NCBI GenBank assembly: GCA_020444425.1
Contig: JAHLLB010000001.1
Coordinates: 62,001 to 126,000, forward strand
DNA length: 64,000 bases
Source of the DNA: a bacterium
GTDB taxonomy: Bacteria > Electryoneota > Electryoneia > Electryoneales > Electryoneaceae
Reading direction: 5' to 3'
Both the position numbers and the translations under genes were made by a program. The notes under the pieces are model-generated. The model saw only the letters and a list, made by a program, of their open reading frames with translations, was not told the origin of the DNA and did no database searches. Each line of letters starts with the position of its first letter. The stretch's first letter is position 1. This document shows positions 42,788 through 51,255 of this stretch, piece by piece.

Positions 42788-42818
42788 GTGACCTTGTGAA
42801 ACAGGTTCCGGCCAGGTG

Positions 42819-42836
42819 TTGCGGCTACGTTGCCAA
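42819..42836 (-). promoter_or_regulatory. Sigma-54 type promoter of the TPR/HTH gene
   Basis: TTGGCAACGTAGCCGCAA on the minus strand has an excellent -24 box (TTGGCAA) and GG-N10-GC spacing. Its -12 box (CCGC) is weaker than TTGC. It lies about 35 bases before the ATG at 42787. Confidence 0.55.
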
Positions 42837-42894
42837 TATAGAACTATTAGAAGTACCTGCAGTTGAATTCCGGGTTCATGGAGAGCGGATCGGT

Positions 42895-43248
42895 TCACCC
42901 GCGCACGTCCAGCTTATCCCCTTTGCCCTTATCATCTTCGGTGGTGCGACGACGCAGATCCTGCTGTTCATCGTCCTCTTTCGCCTCGGGCTTTTCCTCG
43001 TCCTGCTGCTGCGAATCCTTGTCCTTCCGCCGCTTCTCCCGTTGCGCGTCCTTGCGTGTGCGTTTCAAGGGGTCGCGCTCGTCGGTGACTTCGATTTCCT
43101 CGTGCGCCCGGCGTTGCTGCTCCTCCGCCATCATCTTCTGACGGATGTGCTTTTCACGTTCCATGCCATCATGGAGCAAATCAGCTTCCCGCTGTGCCCA
43201 GAGGGTTTTCTGGTAGACGTTGCGTTCGTCAATGGGGCGCGGTGGCAT
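42895..43248 (-). CDS. Highly charged hypothetical protein after fliA
   Basis: The protein has 117 residues and no recognised domain. It is dominated by K, R, E, D and Q (for example REKRRKDKDSQQQDEEKPEA), which predicts coiled coil or disorder. It has no membrane segment. It lies 15 bases after fliA in the same direction, so it is probably cotranscribed. Its role is unknown. Confidence 0.6.
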   Translation of the reverse strand: MPPRPIDERNVYQKTLWAQREADLLHDGMEREKHIRQKMMAEEQQRRAHEEIEVTDERDPLKRTRKDAQREKRRKDKDSQQQDEEKPEAKEDDEQQDLRRRTTEDDKGKGDKLDVRG

Positions 43249-43263
43249 GAGAGTACCGGGCGG

Positions 43264-44049
43264 TTATCCGCCCGCCCCCAGTTTTGCCCGCAGCTTGCCC
43301 TTGAGCGTCAACATCACCTTGCTGTGAATCTGGGATACACGCGACTCGCTGATATCGAGTACCTCCCCCACTTCCCGCAGCGTCAGTTCTTCGTAGTAGT
43401 ACAGGGCGATGACCAGGCGTTCCTGCTGCTTCAGTCCCTGGATCATCTTTTTCGCGACGGCTTTGGCTTCGTTCCAGTTGATGACGTCGTGCGGATCTTC
43501 CGAGTCCTCGTCGCTGATCATCTCCGAAAGGCTGCTCATTTCCCCTTCCGGTCCCGGTAGCGGCTGATCCAGGGAGAGGATCGATGCAACCTTCACTTCG
43601 TCCAGCATCGAATAGTAGTCTTCAAGCGACAGTCCCAACTCTTGTGCAACCTGCTCGTCGGAGGGGACTTCGCCCAGCGAACCTTCGAGCTTGACCAGCG
43701 CGTTTTCCAGTTGTCTGGTCTTGGATCGAATCGAGCGCGGCATCCAGTCGTAGTCGCGCAGGGTGTCGAGGATTGCTCCACGGATGCGGTTGCCGGCGTA
43801 GGTTTCGAAACGGAACCCGCGTTCCGGTTCAAAATTCTCGACGGCTGAGATGAGGCCGATAATGCCGGCGTTGGTCAGTTCCTCCACCTGCACCGAACGC
43901 GGCAGGCCGATTTTCATCCGCCCGGCCGTTTGTTCAACGACGGTCAGGTAGCGCAGGACGAGTTCGTCCTTGATCTCCTGCGACCGTTCACGGACCCAGA
44001 GTTGCCAGATCTCGTCGTTGGACAGTTTTGCCAGTGCCGGGGGGGTCAT
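43264..44049 (-). CDS. fliA: Flagellar sigma factor FliA (sigma-28)
   Basis: FliA directs RNA polymerase to late flagellar promoters. Region 2 (DELVLRYLTVVEQTAGRM; EELTNAGIIGLISAVENFEP), region 3 and region 4 (LTLREVGEVLDISESRVSQI) are all present in 261 residues. It overlaps the two-TM protein start/stop as ATGA. Two sigma-28 type sites in the window (flagellin and fliS-flgM) are its expected targets, and the FlgM-like protein at 17.7-18.2 kb is its expected antagonist. Confidence 0.96.
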   Translation of the reverse strand: MTPPALAKLSNDEIWQLWVRERSQEIKDELVLRYLTVVEQTAGRMKIGLPRSVQVEELTNAGIIGLISAVENFEPERGFRFETYAGNRIRGAILDTLRDYDWMPRSIRSKTRQLENALVKLEGSLGEVPSDEQVAQELGLSLEDYYSMLDEVKVASILSLDQPLPGPEGEMSSLSEMISDEDSEDPHDVINWNEAKAVAKKMIQGLKQQERLVIALYYYEELTLREVGEVLDISESRVSQIHSKVMLTLKGKLRAKLGAGG

Positions 44050-44342
44050 TCAGCGGACCCTTCCGCGCGGGCTGCGCGTGGGAAATCGTCTTCATCATCA
44101 TCGTAGCCGAGCTCGTCCGCGAGCTGGTTCAGATCTTCCAGCCGCTGGGTTTCGAACTCGTGGATGACCTTGTAAATGACTGTGGTCAGCAGAGTGTTAA
44201 GGATGGTGAACACAAGATAGGCGGCAACGCCACGGAACAACGAGCTGAGGATGTCGGTTCCGATGTACAAATTGAAGGCGATGAGAGAGAGCGCGAGGAT
44301 GACCCCGATGTACTTACTGATATCGCGCCAACTGCTGCTCAT
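44046..44342 (-). CDS. Two-TM small membrane protein between flhG and fliA
   Basis: The 98-residue protein has two predicted membrane helices (about 10-30 and 40-62) and a cytosolic acidic tail containing YDDDEDDFP. I know of no named family. Four-base ATGA overlaps with flhG on one side and fliA on the other show tight coupling. It might anchor FlhG or modulate FliA at the membrane; that is untested inference. Confidence 0.65.
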   Translation of the reverse strand: MSSSWRDISKYIGVILALSLIAFNLYIGTDILSSLFRGVAAYLVFTILNTLLTTVIYKVIHEFETQRLEDLNQLADELGYDDDEDDFPRAARAEGSAE

Positions 44343-45211
44343 TCATCCTCCCTCCGTGCGAGAACCTGGAACAGGTAGTTCGATGTGCTGGACTGTTTAA
44401 AGGGAGTACGAAGCAATTTGCGCGCCATCATGGTCAACGCGGAGCTTGCCGCGCTGCGGGGGAACAATAGCAGGAAAGGTTCCCGTGCATCCACGGCTTT
44501 CGGGATATTGGGATCCACCGGGATGTGACCGAGCATGGTCAATTCACGCTGCAGAAATTGCCGTGTCGCCAGCTGCAGGTTCTCAAAGGTGATCAGCGCA
44601 TCTTTCTGTTTCGCGGCGAGGTTGATGATGACATGCATCGTCTGCGTCGAGTTCAGGTGCGATGCGACCTTCACCATCGCGTAGGCGTCCGTGATTGCGG
44701 TCGGTTCGGAATTCGTCACCAGGATCGCCTCGTCCGATCCGGCCACGAGTTGCACCACGTTATCCGACAAACCGGCGCCGGTGTCGATCAGCAGGACGTC
44801 ATATTCCTTTTCCAGCTCATCGAAGGCGTTCATCAGACGTTGACGGTACACGTGATCCTGATCCACCATCTCCACCATGCCGCTGGATCCGGGCAGGATG
44901 GTGATGCCTTCCGGTCCGGGCACGAGCACGTCGCTGAGGAACACTCCGCCGAAGATGGCGTCCGCGAGAGTGTATTGCACGCGGAGGCCCAGCAGGATGT
45001 CAATGTTCGCGAGGTTGGTGTCGGCGTCCACCAGCAGCACCTTTTTCCCGAGCTTGCCGAGCGCAATGGCGAGGTTCAGGCTGACGTTGGACTTGCCAAC
45101 GCCCCCCTTGCCGCTGGTCACCGCAATGCGCCGGGCGCGTGGGATCTCGTCGCGATCATGATCGCGCCGTGCCAGGTTTCTGCTTCTCAGGCTGGATGCC
45201 TGATCGTTCAC
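44339..45211 (-). CDS. flhG: Flagellar number/placement ATPase FlhG (FleN, YlxH)
   Basis: FlhG is a MinD-like ATPase that, with FlhF, sets the number and site of flagella. The deviant Walker A TSGKGGVGK (32-40) is intact, as are VDADTNLANIDILLG and LIDTGAGLS. The N-terminus carries DQASSLR (3-9), matching the DQAxxLR motif that stimulates FlhF GTPase. The start is GTG at 45211, supported by AGGAGG just upstream. It follows flhF by 61 bases. Confidence 0.94.
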   Translation of the reverse strand: MNDQASSLRSRNLARRDHDRDEIPRARRIAVTSGKGGVGKSNVSLNLAIALGKLGKKVLLVDADTNLANIDILLGLRVQYTLADAIFGGVFLSDVLVPGPEGITILPGSSGMVEMVDQDHVYRQRLMNAFDELEKEYDVLLIDTGAGLSDNVVQLVAGSDEAILVTNSEPTAITDAYAMVKVASHLNSTQTMHVIINLAAKQKDALITFENLQLATRQFLQRELTMLGHIPVDPNIPKAVDAREPFLLLFPRSAASSALTMMARKLLRTPFKQSSTSNYLFQVLARREDE

Positions 45212-45272
45212 ACAACCTCCTGAAATCAGTTTCCGTCCCGATTTCTGGAACGGTCAGTTTTCACGTACTGTC

Positions 45273-46649
45273 TCATTGTGCGGACATTTGAAACGCCTGC
45301 TCTCGCAGGTGCAAGAAGTATTCCCGTCGTACGACCATCGCCGCCAACAAGAAGGGATCCGCTTGCAGAATATCATCGGGTACAGATTGTCCCGTTGTCA
45401 GATACATCCACGGTTTGTTATCCGCGATCAGGCACATGTCGATCATATGACCGGCTGAACTGACTTCGTCCAGTTTGGTAATGATCACGTCGGTGAAATG
45501 CAGCTTGCGGTAATTGCTGATCACCTCACGCTGGTCTTCCAGCCGTGTGTTCGCGGACAGTGTCAGGATCGTGCGAGCCGGCCGGGCGTGTTCAATGAAC
45601 TCCGTCAGTTCAGCGAGTGCCTCTTCGTCATTCTGGCTGCGTCCGGCCGTGTCCAGCAGCAGGACGTCGTAATCGCGGTAGCGTTCGATCGCCGCCGGGA
45701 GTTCCTCGGCACGATAGACGACTTCCAGTGGCAGTCCGGCAATTCCTGCGAAGGTACGCAACTGTTCGACTGCGGCAACGCGATACGTGTCGGTCGAAAT
45801 CAACGCCACTTTGCGGCGCCCGAGCACGTCGAAGTTTGTCGCCATTTTCGCGAGCGTCGTCGTCTTCCCCACTCCCGTCGGCCCGACCACAGCGATCAGT
45901 TGCGGTCCCGTCATTCCGGTAAGCACATCATCCAGCCGACTCGTGCTGAATTTGCTCGCGATCAGCTCATGCAGCCGTGTTTCCAGCCCTTCCAGATCCT
46001 CGAGCTGCTTCGGGTCCAGCTGCTGAGACAGGGGATCGACAATTGACGCTGTCGTTTCCAGGCTGCAACCGTTTTTGCGCAAGGCTTCGCGAAACATGTC
46101 GAGGCCGTCATCGGCCTTGCCGATATCCTGGCGCGCCAGCTTTTCCGCGAGGTCACGAATCGAGCCCTTCAGCGTCTCGATCTCGCTCCGCAGATCGTGG
46201 ACCGTTTCGCCGTCTCTCGCCGGTTCAGCTCCCCACTGGCTGATGCTGATCCCTTGTGACCGATCCCGGCCACCTTCGGGTTTGCGCGGGCTGATCGGGA
46301 TGGTGCGGACGTTGGACATTTCGTCCGCATCGTTTGATTTGCCCGTCTGCTGCGCGTATTCACGGATCCCCAGCAACGCGGGTGGCGGTGCGAGGGTTTC
46401 GTGCTGGATGCGCTCTCTGCGACGTTTCGGTTCGGGTTTGGCGCTGGGTGGCTTGCTGCTGGGCTTAGGCATCGGGTGACGGTCCGGCGTGGCGGCGGTG
46501 ACCTCCACCTGGTGCTTGCCGCTGAGACCGAGTAAGCCACCCTTATCCAGTTTGCGTGACTGGAGAATGACGGCGTCCTCTCCCAAGTCTGCCTTCACCT
46601 GGGCGAGCGCTTCGTTCATGGTGGCTGCGACGTATTTCTTAATCAGCAT
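45273..46649 (-). CDS. flhF: Flagellar SRP-like GTPase FlhF
   Basis: FlhF marks the flagellar assembly site, often at a cell pole. The C-terminal NG domain carries VGPTGVGKTTTLAKMA, DTYRVAAVEQLRTFA, LLDTAGRSQND and TKLDEVSSAG. The N-terminal B region (about 1-150) is proline-rich and variable, as is normal. Length is 458 residues. It stands in the usual flhA-flhF-flhG-fliA order. Confidence 0.95.
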   Translation of the reverse strand: MLIKKYVAATMNEALAQVKADLGEDAVILQSRKLDKGGLLGLSGKHQVEVTAATPDRHPMPKPSSKPPSAKPEPKRRRERIQHETLAPPPALLGIREYAQQTGKSNDADEMSNVRTIPISPRKPEGGRDRSQGISISQWGAEPARDGETVHDLRSEIETLKGSIRDLAEKLARQDIGKADDGLDMFREALRKNGCSLETTASIVDPLSQQLDPKQLEDLEGLETRLHELIASKFSTSRLDDVLTGMTGPQLIAVVGPTGVGKTTTLAKMATNFDVLGRRKVALISTDTYRVAAVEQLRTFAGIAGLPLEVVYRAEELPAAIERYRDYDVLLLDTAGRSQNDEEALAELTEFIEHARPARTILTLSANTRLEDQREVISNYRKLHFTDVIITKLDEVSSAGHMIDMCLIADNKPWMYLTTGQSVPDDILQADPFLLAAMVVRREYFLHLREQAFQMSAQ

Positions 46650-46727
46650 GTACGCTGTCCGCTACCCAGCAAAATGCCGTTTCGTTTTGTTCACGTGTAC
46701 CGCGCCGGTTGGGACTGCTGTCACCGG

Positions 46728-48929
46728 TCAGGCCGGCGCCGGTTCACGGGCGGGTTTCCGCTTCTTTTCCTTCGCGGGTTTCTGCTCCGCTTCCCGGGCT
46801 GGACTCTTCGGTGGCTGCATGGTAATCAGTCCCACCGATTCGACCTGCACGTTGACCAGCAATTCACCGTAAGATAGTACGATAAGTTGTGGTAAAACAG
46901 GCTCAGTCAGTTTCCTGAACGCTTGCCGGATCGTGGGCGACGTGACCACAATCGGTTGCCGTCCACTGTTGGTCATCTGGTCCACCTGCTTCGACAGGCT
47001 GGCATAGATCGCGTTGATTTTCTGTGGCGGCAAGTCAATCACGCCGAATTGCCCCTGCCGGCTTGACTGCTGCGCGGCGTCGGACAAGGTCTGTTCCACG
47101 TCCGGATCCAGCGTCAACGAGTACAATTTGCCGTCGTCGTCAACGAACTTCTGCGTGATCGTCGGAGACAGGGCGTACCGCACGTATTCCACGAGAATGT
47201 CTGTGTCCTTGGTCATCGGAACGTAATCGGACAGGGTCTCGAGAATCATGCCGAGGTCACGGATCGGAATCCCTTCGCGCAGCAACCGTTGCAGCACCTT
47301 GTGTACCGCGCCGACGCTCATCAGGTTCGGAATCAGTTCTTCGACCACGGTTGGGTTGTCGGTCTTCAGGTTCTCGATCAACGTGTGGACGTCCTTGCGT
47401 GTCAACAGCTTGTACGCGTTGTTCTTGATCACCTCGACGATGTGCGTGGCGAGCACGGCGGTCGGTTCGACGACGGTATAGCCGGCGTTCTCGGCACGCG
47501 CCTTGTTCTTTTGGTTCACCCACAGGGCGGGCAGGCCGTACGTCGGCTCCTTCGTCGCGGTCCCGTCGATCTTCTCGGTGGCGGTGCCCGGGTTCAATGC
47601 GAGGAAGTGTCCCATCCGCAGATCACCACGAGCGATCTCATTGCCACGGATCTTGAGCACGTACTCGTTCGGTTTGAGCTGGATGTTGTCCCGGATACGA
47701 ATCGGCGGAATGACCAGACCCATCTGCATCGCCTGCTGTTTGCGGATCTGCGTGATCCGGCTGAGCAGGTCACCTTCCTGGTCCTTGTCAACCAGTGGGA
47801 TCAGGCTGTAGCCGATTTCCAGCTCCATCGGATCGACGTAGAGGTAATCCTCGATCTTGTCGCTTTCCGTCTTGGGGCTGGTTCCTTCGATGGCCGTGAC
47901 CTCCAGCTCATGATCTTTTTCCCGCTTCGATTGCACGGTGCGGTAGGAAATCCAACCGAGGATCGCGGAGAGGATGACGAACGGGATCGTCGGCATGCCC
48001 GGGATTGCGGAGAAGAAGATGGCCACACCGGCTGCGATGAACCCGGCGCGCGGATGCATCAACATCTGCCCGGCGAATTCACGGCCCATCTCCATTTCCG
48101 AGGCGGCACGTGAGACGATCAAACCGGCGGAGACGGAAATGATCAGCGCCGGAATCTGCGATACCAGACCATCACCAATGGTCAGAATCGAATAGGTTTG
48201 CAGCGCCTGGCCGATTTGCATGTCACGCTGGAAGAAGCCGATCGCGAGTCCGCCGAGGATGTTGATCGCGGTGATGATAAGACCGGCCATGGCGTCACCG
48301 CGGACGAACTTCGCGGCACCGTCCATCGCGCCGTAGAAGTCGGCTTCGCGGCGGATATCTTCCCGGCGGCGGTTGGCCTCATCTTCCTCGATCAGGCCGT
48401 TGTTCATGTCGGCGTCCACCGCCATCTGCTTACCGGGCATGGCGTCCAGGGTGAAGCGGGCGGCGACTTCCGCGATACGGCCCGACCCCTTGGTGATGAC
48501 CATGAAGTTGATCAGCACGAGGATCAGGAAGATGACGACACCGACGACAAAGTTGCCCGCGACGACGAACGAGCCGAACGATTCGATGATCTTCCCGGCG
48601 TACGCTTCGCCGAGAATCATACGTGTCGTGGCAACATTCAAGCCGAGCCTGAAAAGGGTAAGCAACAGCAACAGGGCCGGAAAGACACTGAAGTCCAGCG
48701 CGCGGTCCATGTACAGGGTGACCATCAGCACCACCAGCGCGGTGGTAATGTTCATCGCAAGGAAGAAGTCGATCAGGGACGACGGAATCGGAATGATCAT
48801 CAACAGGATCACGCCGACCGCGGCAACCGCGAGTACGACGTCCGCCCGTTTCGTCAGTTGATCGAGAAACGGCGACTGCTCGAGCTTCTGCTTTGTGCTG
48901 AGGTAACCTTTGGACTGGGCTTCGGCCAT
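46728..48929 (-). CDS. flhA: Flagellar export gate protein FlhA
   Basis: FlhA forms the nonameric export gate and docks chaperone-substrate complexes. The N-terminal half has about eight membrane segments and the conserved loop GSGRIAEVAARFTLDAMPGK with MAVDADMNNGLI. The C-terminal cytosolic domain includes LVNVQVESVGLITMQP at its end. At 733 residues it is slightly long, with a proline/lysine-rich tail. The ATG is preceded by a CAGTCGTCAGTAGTCAGT stutter and no clear Shine-Dalgarno. A sigma-54 type site lies about 160 bases upstream. Confidence 0.96.
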   Translation of the reverse strand: MAEAQSKGYLSTKQKLEQSPFLDQLTKRADVVLAVAAVGVILLMIIPIPSSLIDFFLAMNITTALVVLMVTLYMDRALDFSVFPALLLLLTLFRLGLNVATTRMILGEAYAGKIIESFGSFVVAGNFVVGVVIFLILVLINFMVITKGSGRIAEVAARFTLDAMPGKQMAVDADMNNGLIEEDEANRRREDIRREADFYGAMDGAAKFVRGDAMAGLIITAINILGGLAIGFFQRDMQIGQALQTYSILTIGDGLVSQIPALIISVSAGLIVSRAASEMEMGREFAGQMLMHPRAGFIAAGVAIFFSAIPGMPTIPFVILSAILGWISYRTVQSKREKDHELEVTAIEGTSPKTESDKIEDYLYVDPMELEIGYSLIPLVDKDQEGDLLSRITQIRKQQAMQMGLVIPPIRIRDNIQLKPNEYVLKIRGNEIARGDLRMGHFLALNPGTATEKIDGTATKEPTYGLPALWVNQKNKARAENAGYTVVEPTAVLATHIVEVIKNNAYKLLTRKDVHTLIENLKTDNPTVVEELIPNLMSVGAVHKVLQRLLREGIPIRDLGMILETLSDYVPMTKDTDILVEYVRYALSPTITQKFVDDDGKLYSLTLDPDVEQTLSDAAQQSSRQGQFGVIDLPPQKINAIYASLSKQVDQMTNSGRQPIVVTSPTIRQAFRKLTEPVLPQLIVLSYGELLVNVQVESVGLITMQPPKSPAREAEQKPAKEKKRKPAREPAPA

Positions 48930-49007
48930 ATCAGTTGTCAGTCGTCAGTAGTCAGTGGTCCGTGATGAAAACAACTCTTTTCGGCTATCGGTGATCGGTA
49001 ACGGTCC

Positions 49008-49073
49008 GGGGACAGGTGAACAGATTGAACAGACTCAAGCTCGTGAACCATTTTTAGCTGTTCACCTGTCCCC
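49008..49073. repeat. 16-bp inverted repeat with GGGGACA/TGTCCCC ends
   Basis: GGGGACAGGTGAACAG (49008-49023) pairs perfectly with CTGTTCACCTGTCCCC (49058-49073) across 34 bases. Its ends match the palindrome at 10774-10801, indicating a dispersed family. Confidence 0.85.
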
Positions 49074-49083
49074 CCTGGAATGG

Positions 49084-49102
49084 AAGCAATCCCGGGGCCA
49101 AC
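49084..49102 (-). promoter_or_regulatory. Sigma-54 promoter of flhA
   Basis: The minus strand reads TTGGCCCCGGGATTGCTT: TTGG at -24, TTGCT at -12 and exact GG-N10-GC spacing. It lies just after the flhB stop. Confidence 0.72.
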
Positions 49103-49104
49103 GG

Positions 49105-50196
49105 CTAAGCCATTGTTTCTTCTACCTCTTCCTCTTCCCGGAGACGGTAGATCTGGGCGATAATTTCCGCCACGTCCTGGTAGAATTCGCCGGGGATCTC
49201 CTCGCCGATCTCGCAATGCTTGTACAATGACCGCGCCAGAGGCGGGCTTTCGATCACCGGAATACCGTGTTCGCGGGCGACCTCTTTGATCCGTTGCGCG
49301 AGCTTACGCAGGCCTTTGCCGACCACCCGGGGCGCGTCCATCGATTCGGGATCGTATTTGAGTGCGACCGCTACGTGTGTCGGGTTGGTGACGACGACAT
49401 CCGCCTTGGGTAGCTCCTTGATCATGCGGTTGAATGCGATGCGGAACTGAAGTTGACGCTGCTGATTTTTTACCTTCGGATCGCCTTCCATCATCTTGCG
49501 TTCGTCCTTCACTTCCTGCTTCGACATTTTCAGATTCTCGACGTACTTGTACTTCTGGTAAGTGAAGTCGATGATGGCCAGGATCAGCAGCACGACAACG
49601 GTCCAGATCATCACCTTGAGGATGGTTCGAACGAGAAACAGGAAGATTGCCGCGACTTCGGCGTCCATCAACGGAACGAATTTCGGATATTCATGCCGAA
49701 CGACAGCAAAGGCGACGTATCCGATCAAAGTCACTTTAACGATGTTCATCAGCAGCTTGACCACCGCTTGCTGGTTGAACAGGTTCTTCATGCCCTTGAA
49801 CGGATTCAAGCGTTCAAACTTGGGTTTCAGTGCCTTCTGCGAGAACAGAAAACCGAACTGCATCAGGCTGGCGGCGACACCGATGATCGGGATAATAATG
49901 AAGAATGGGGCGATGGTACCCAGCAGGTATTTCGCGGTACCGTCGATGTAGGCGCGGAAGTTTGACCCGTCCAGCTGAATCTCGTCAAGGCTGAGATACA
50001 TCCCGCTGGCAAATTCCATCAGCCGGGTCATCACGTACCCGCCGAAAATTGCCAGCAAAGACAGTCCGCCGATCAGCACCAGCGCGCTGTTCAGGTCCTG
50101 AGAGCGAGCGACATTCCCGTCGTTGCGGGCATCCCGTTTTCGCTTCTCAGATGGTTTTTCAGTTTTTTCCTGGCCTTGCTCGTTTTCTTTTGGCAT
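49105..50196 (-). CDS. flhB: Flagellar export switch protein FlhB
   Basis: FlhB switches export from rod/hook to filament substrates by self-cleavage. Four membrane segments fill the N-terminal half. The cleavage site NPTH (271-274) is intact, followed by VAVALKYDPESMDAPRVVGK. Length is 363 residues with an acidic C-terminus. No strong Shine-Dalgarno precedes the ATG. A sigma-54 type site lies about 80 bases upstream and a 252-base spacer separates it from fliR. Confidence 0.96.
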   Translation of the reverse strand: MPKENEQGQEKTEKPSEKRKRDARNDGNVARSQDLNSALVLIGGLSLLAIFGGYVMTRLMEFASGMYLSLDEIQLDGSNFRAYIDGTAKYLLGTIAPFFIIIPIIGVAASLMQFGFLFSQKALKPKFERLNPFKGMKNLFNQQAVVKLLMNIVKVTLIGYVAFAVVRHEYPKFVPLMDAEVAAIFLFLVRTILKVMIWTVVVLLILAIIDFTYQKYKYVENLKMSKQEVKDERKMMEGDPKVKNQQRQLQFRIAFNRMIKELPKADVVVTNPTHVAVALKYDPESMDAPRVVGKGLRKLAQRIKEVAREHGIPVIESPPLARSLYKHCEIGEEIPGEFYQDVAEIIAQIYRLREEEEVEETMA

Positions 50197-50449
50197 CGGG
50201 CAGCCGTCTCTCGGGATTCACCCTATCTCTCTCGGTCCAGAGCGAGAGAGTCATACGCGATCGTGATGAGACGAGCAAACGTGGGTCCAACTGAAAAGCC
50301 GTTGCGGACATCAACGTCAGAAGCCGGCGAGAATCCAGTGGCATGTCGAGCAGTGTTCGCACCAACTACGGGAATATCAAGACATAAGCCTGGGTAAACC
50401 GGGGGTTTTGCGGCCGGGCATTGGTTCAGGAAGCGTCCATACGGAGATT
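50197..50449. other. Spacer between fliR and flhB
   Basis: The 253-base spacer contains an 8-bp hairpin CTCTCTCG/CGAGAGAG (about 50227-50249) and the sigma-54 type site at 50273-50290. No reading frame is supported; the region between 50291 and 50449 shows nothing recognisable. Confidence 0.6.
50273..50290 (-). promoter_or_regulatory. Sigma-54 promoter of flhB
   Basis: The minus strand reads TTGGACCCACGTTTGCTC, with TTGG at -24, TTTGCT at -12 and exact GG-N10-GC spacing, about 80 bases before the flhB ATG. Confidence 0.72.
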
Positions 50450-51232
50450 CTACCCAACCATTGCGCGGAGGAAATCAATTACATCCCCTTCCCATCCCCG
50501 GAAGATCTTGCCGAACACATAGACCACCATCGGCAGCGCAATGCTCAGCGTCAACAAACCCGCCATAATCTTAAGCGGGAAGCCGATGATCCACACATTC
50601 ATCTGCGGTACGGTCCGTGCCATCATCCCGAGCGCGAATTCGGAAACCAGGATCGTGATCAACACCGGCGCGGCGACTTTGATGCCGACGTTGAAAATGT
50701 CACCACTCAGGCGGGCAAATCCCCAGATCGCTTCATCGGACAGCGCTCCAGTGCCGATTGGAATTCTCACGAACGACTCATCCACAGCCTGCAGCAGGAA
50801 GTGGTGACCGTTCATCATCAGAAACAGCACCAGGGTGAACATGGTCAACAGCTGGCCAAGCACCGGCATGTGTTCTTCGCTGAACGGGTCAATCGCATTG
50901 ATCATGCCGAAGCCCATCGAGTGACCCATCACATGTCCGGCGAACTGCACGCCGGTGAAGATGAATACCGTCACCAGCCCGATGGACAGGCCGATGAAAA
51001 CTTCACGCAAGATGACACCGAAGAATTCGAGCACTCCCGGCGCGAGAGTCAGTTGCATCTCAGGATGGAGTGGGAACAGCACGGAGGTAACGAAAAACGC
51101 CACCGCGACACGCGCAGTGACGGGAATCGAATTGTAGCCGAAAACCGGCATCACCATCAGCATGCTGCTGACGCGAAACATCATCAGGAACCAGCGTTCC
51201 AGCTCATCAATGGTGTAGTTGAGCAGCTCCAC
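50450..51232 (-). CDS. fliR: Flagellar export gate protein FliR
   Basis: FliR is part of the FliP-FliQ-FliR export pore. It has six hydrophobic segments and conserved stretches such as FAGHVMGHSMGFGMINAIDP and AAPVLITILVSEFALGMMAR. Length is 260 residues. The start is GTG at 51232, with GAGGG about 7 bases upstream. It normally follows fliQ directly; here two signalling genes intervene. Confidence 0.94.
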   Translation of the reverse strand: MELLNYTIDELERWFLMMFRVSSMLMVMPVFGYNSIPVTARVAVAFFVTSVLFPLHPEMQLTLAPGVLEFFGVILREVFIGLSIGLVTVFIFTGVQFAGHVMGHSMGFGMINAIDPFSEEHMPVLGQLLTMFTLVLFLMMNGHHFLLQAVDESFVRIPIGTGALSDEAIWGFARLSGDIFNVGIKVAAPVLITILVSEFALGMMARTVPQMNVWIIGFPLKIMAGLLTLSIALPMVVYVFGKIFRGWEGDVIDFLRAMVG

Positions 51233-51255
51233 GATGGTCCCTCAGTCGTCGACGG

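Larger units (their letters stand above)
48930..49104. other. flhA leader with stutter and long inverted repeat
   Basis: The spacer holds a GTCAGTCGTCAGTAGTCAGT stutter (48932-48958), a GATCGGTAACGGT tract, a 16-bp inverted repeat (49008-49073) and a sigma-54 type site (49084-49102). The repeat would lie in the flhA 5' untranslated region. Confidence 0.7.

Noticed and set aside
42788..42898. Longer N-terminus for the TPR/HTH protein
   Set aside because: A sigma-54 type site lies inside this stretch and the ATG at 42787 leads directly into a signal-like hydrophobic segment.
48980..49006. Sigma-28 promoter at the CTATCGGTGATCGG tract before flhA
   Set aside because: It resembles a -10 box on the minus strand, but no TAAAGTTT-like box stands 11 bases away; it is part of the stutter repeat.
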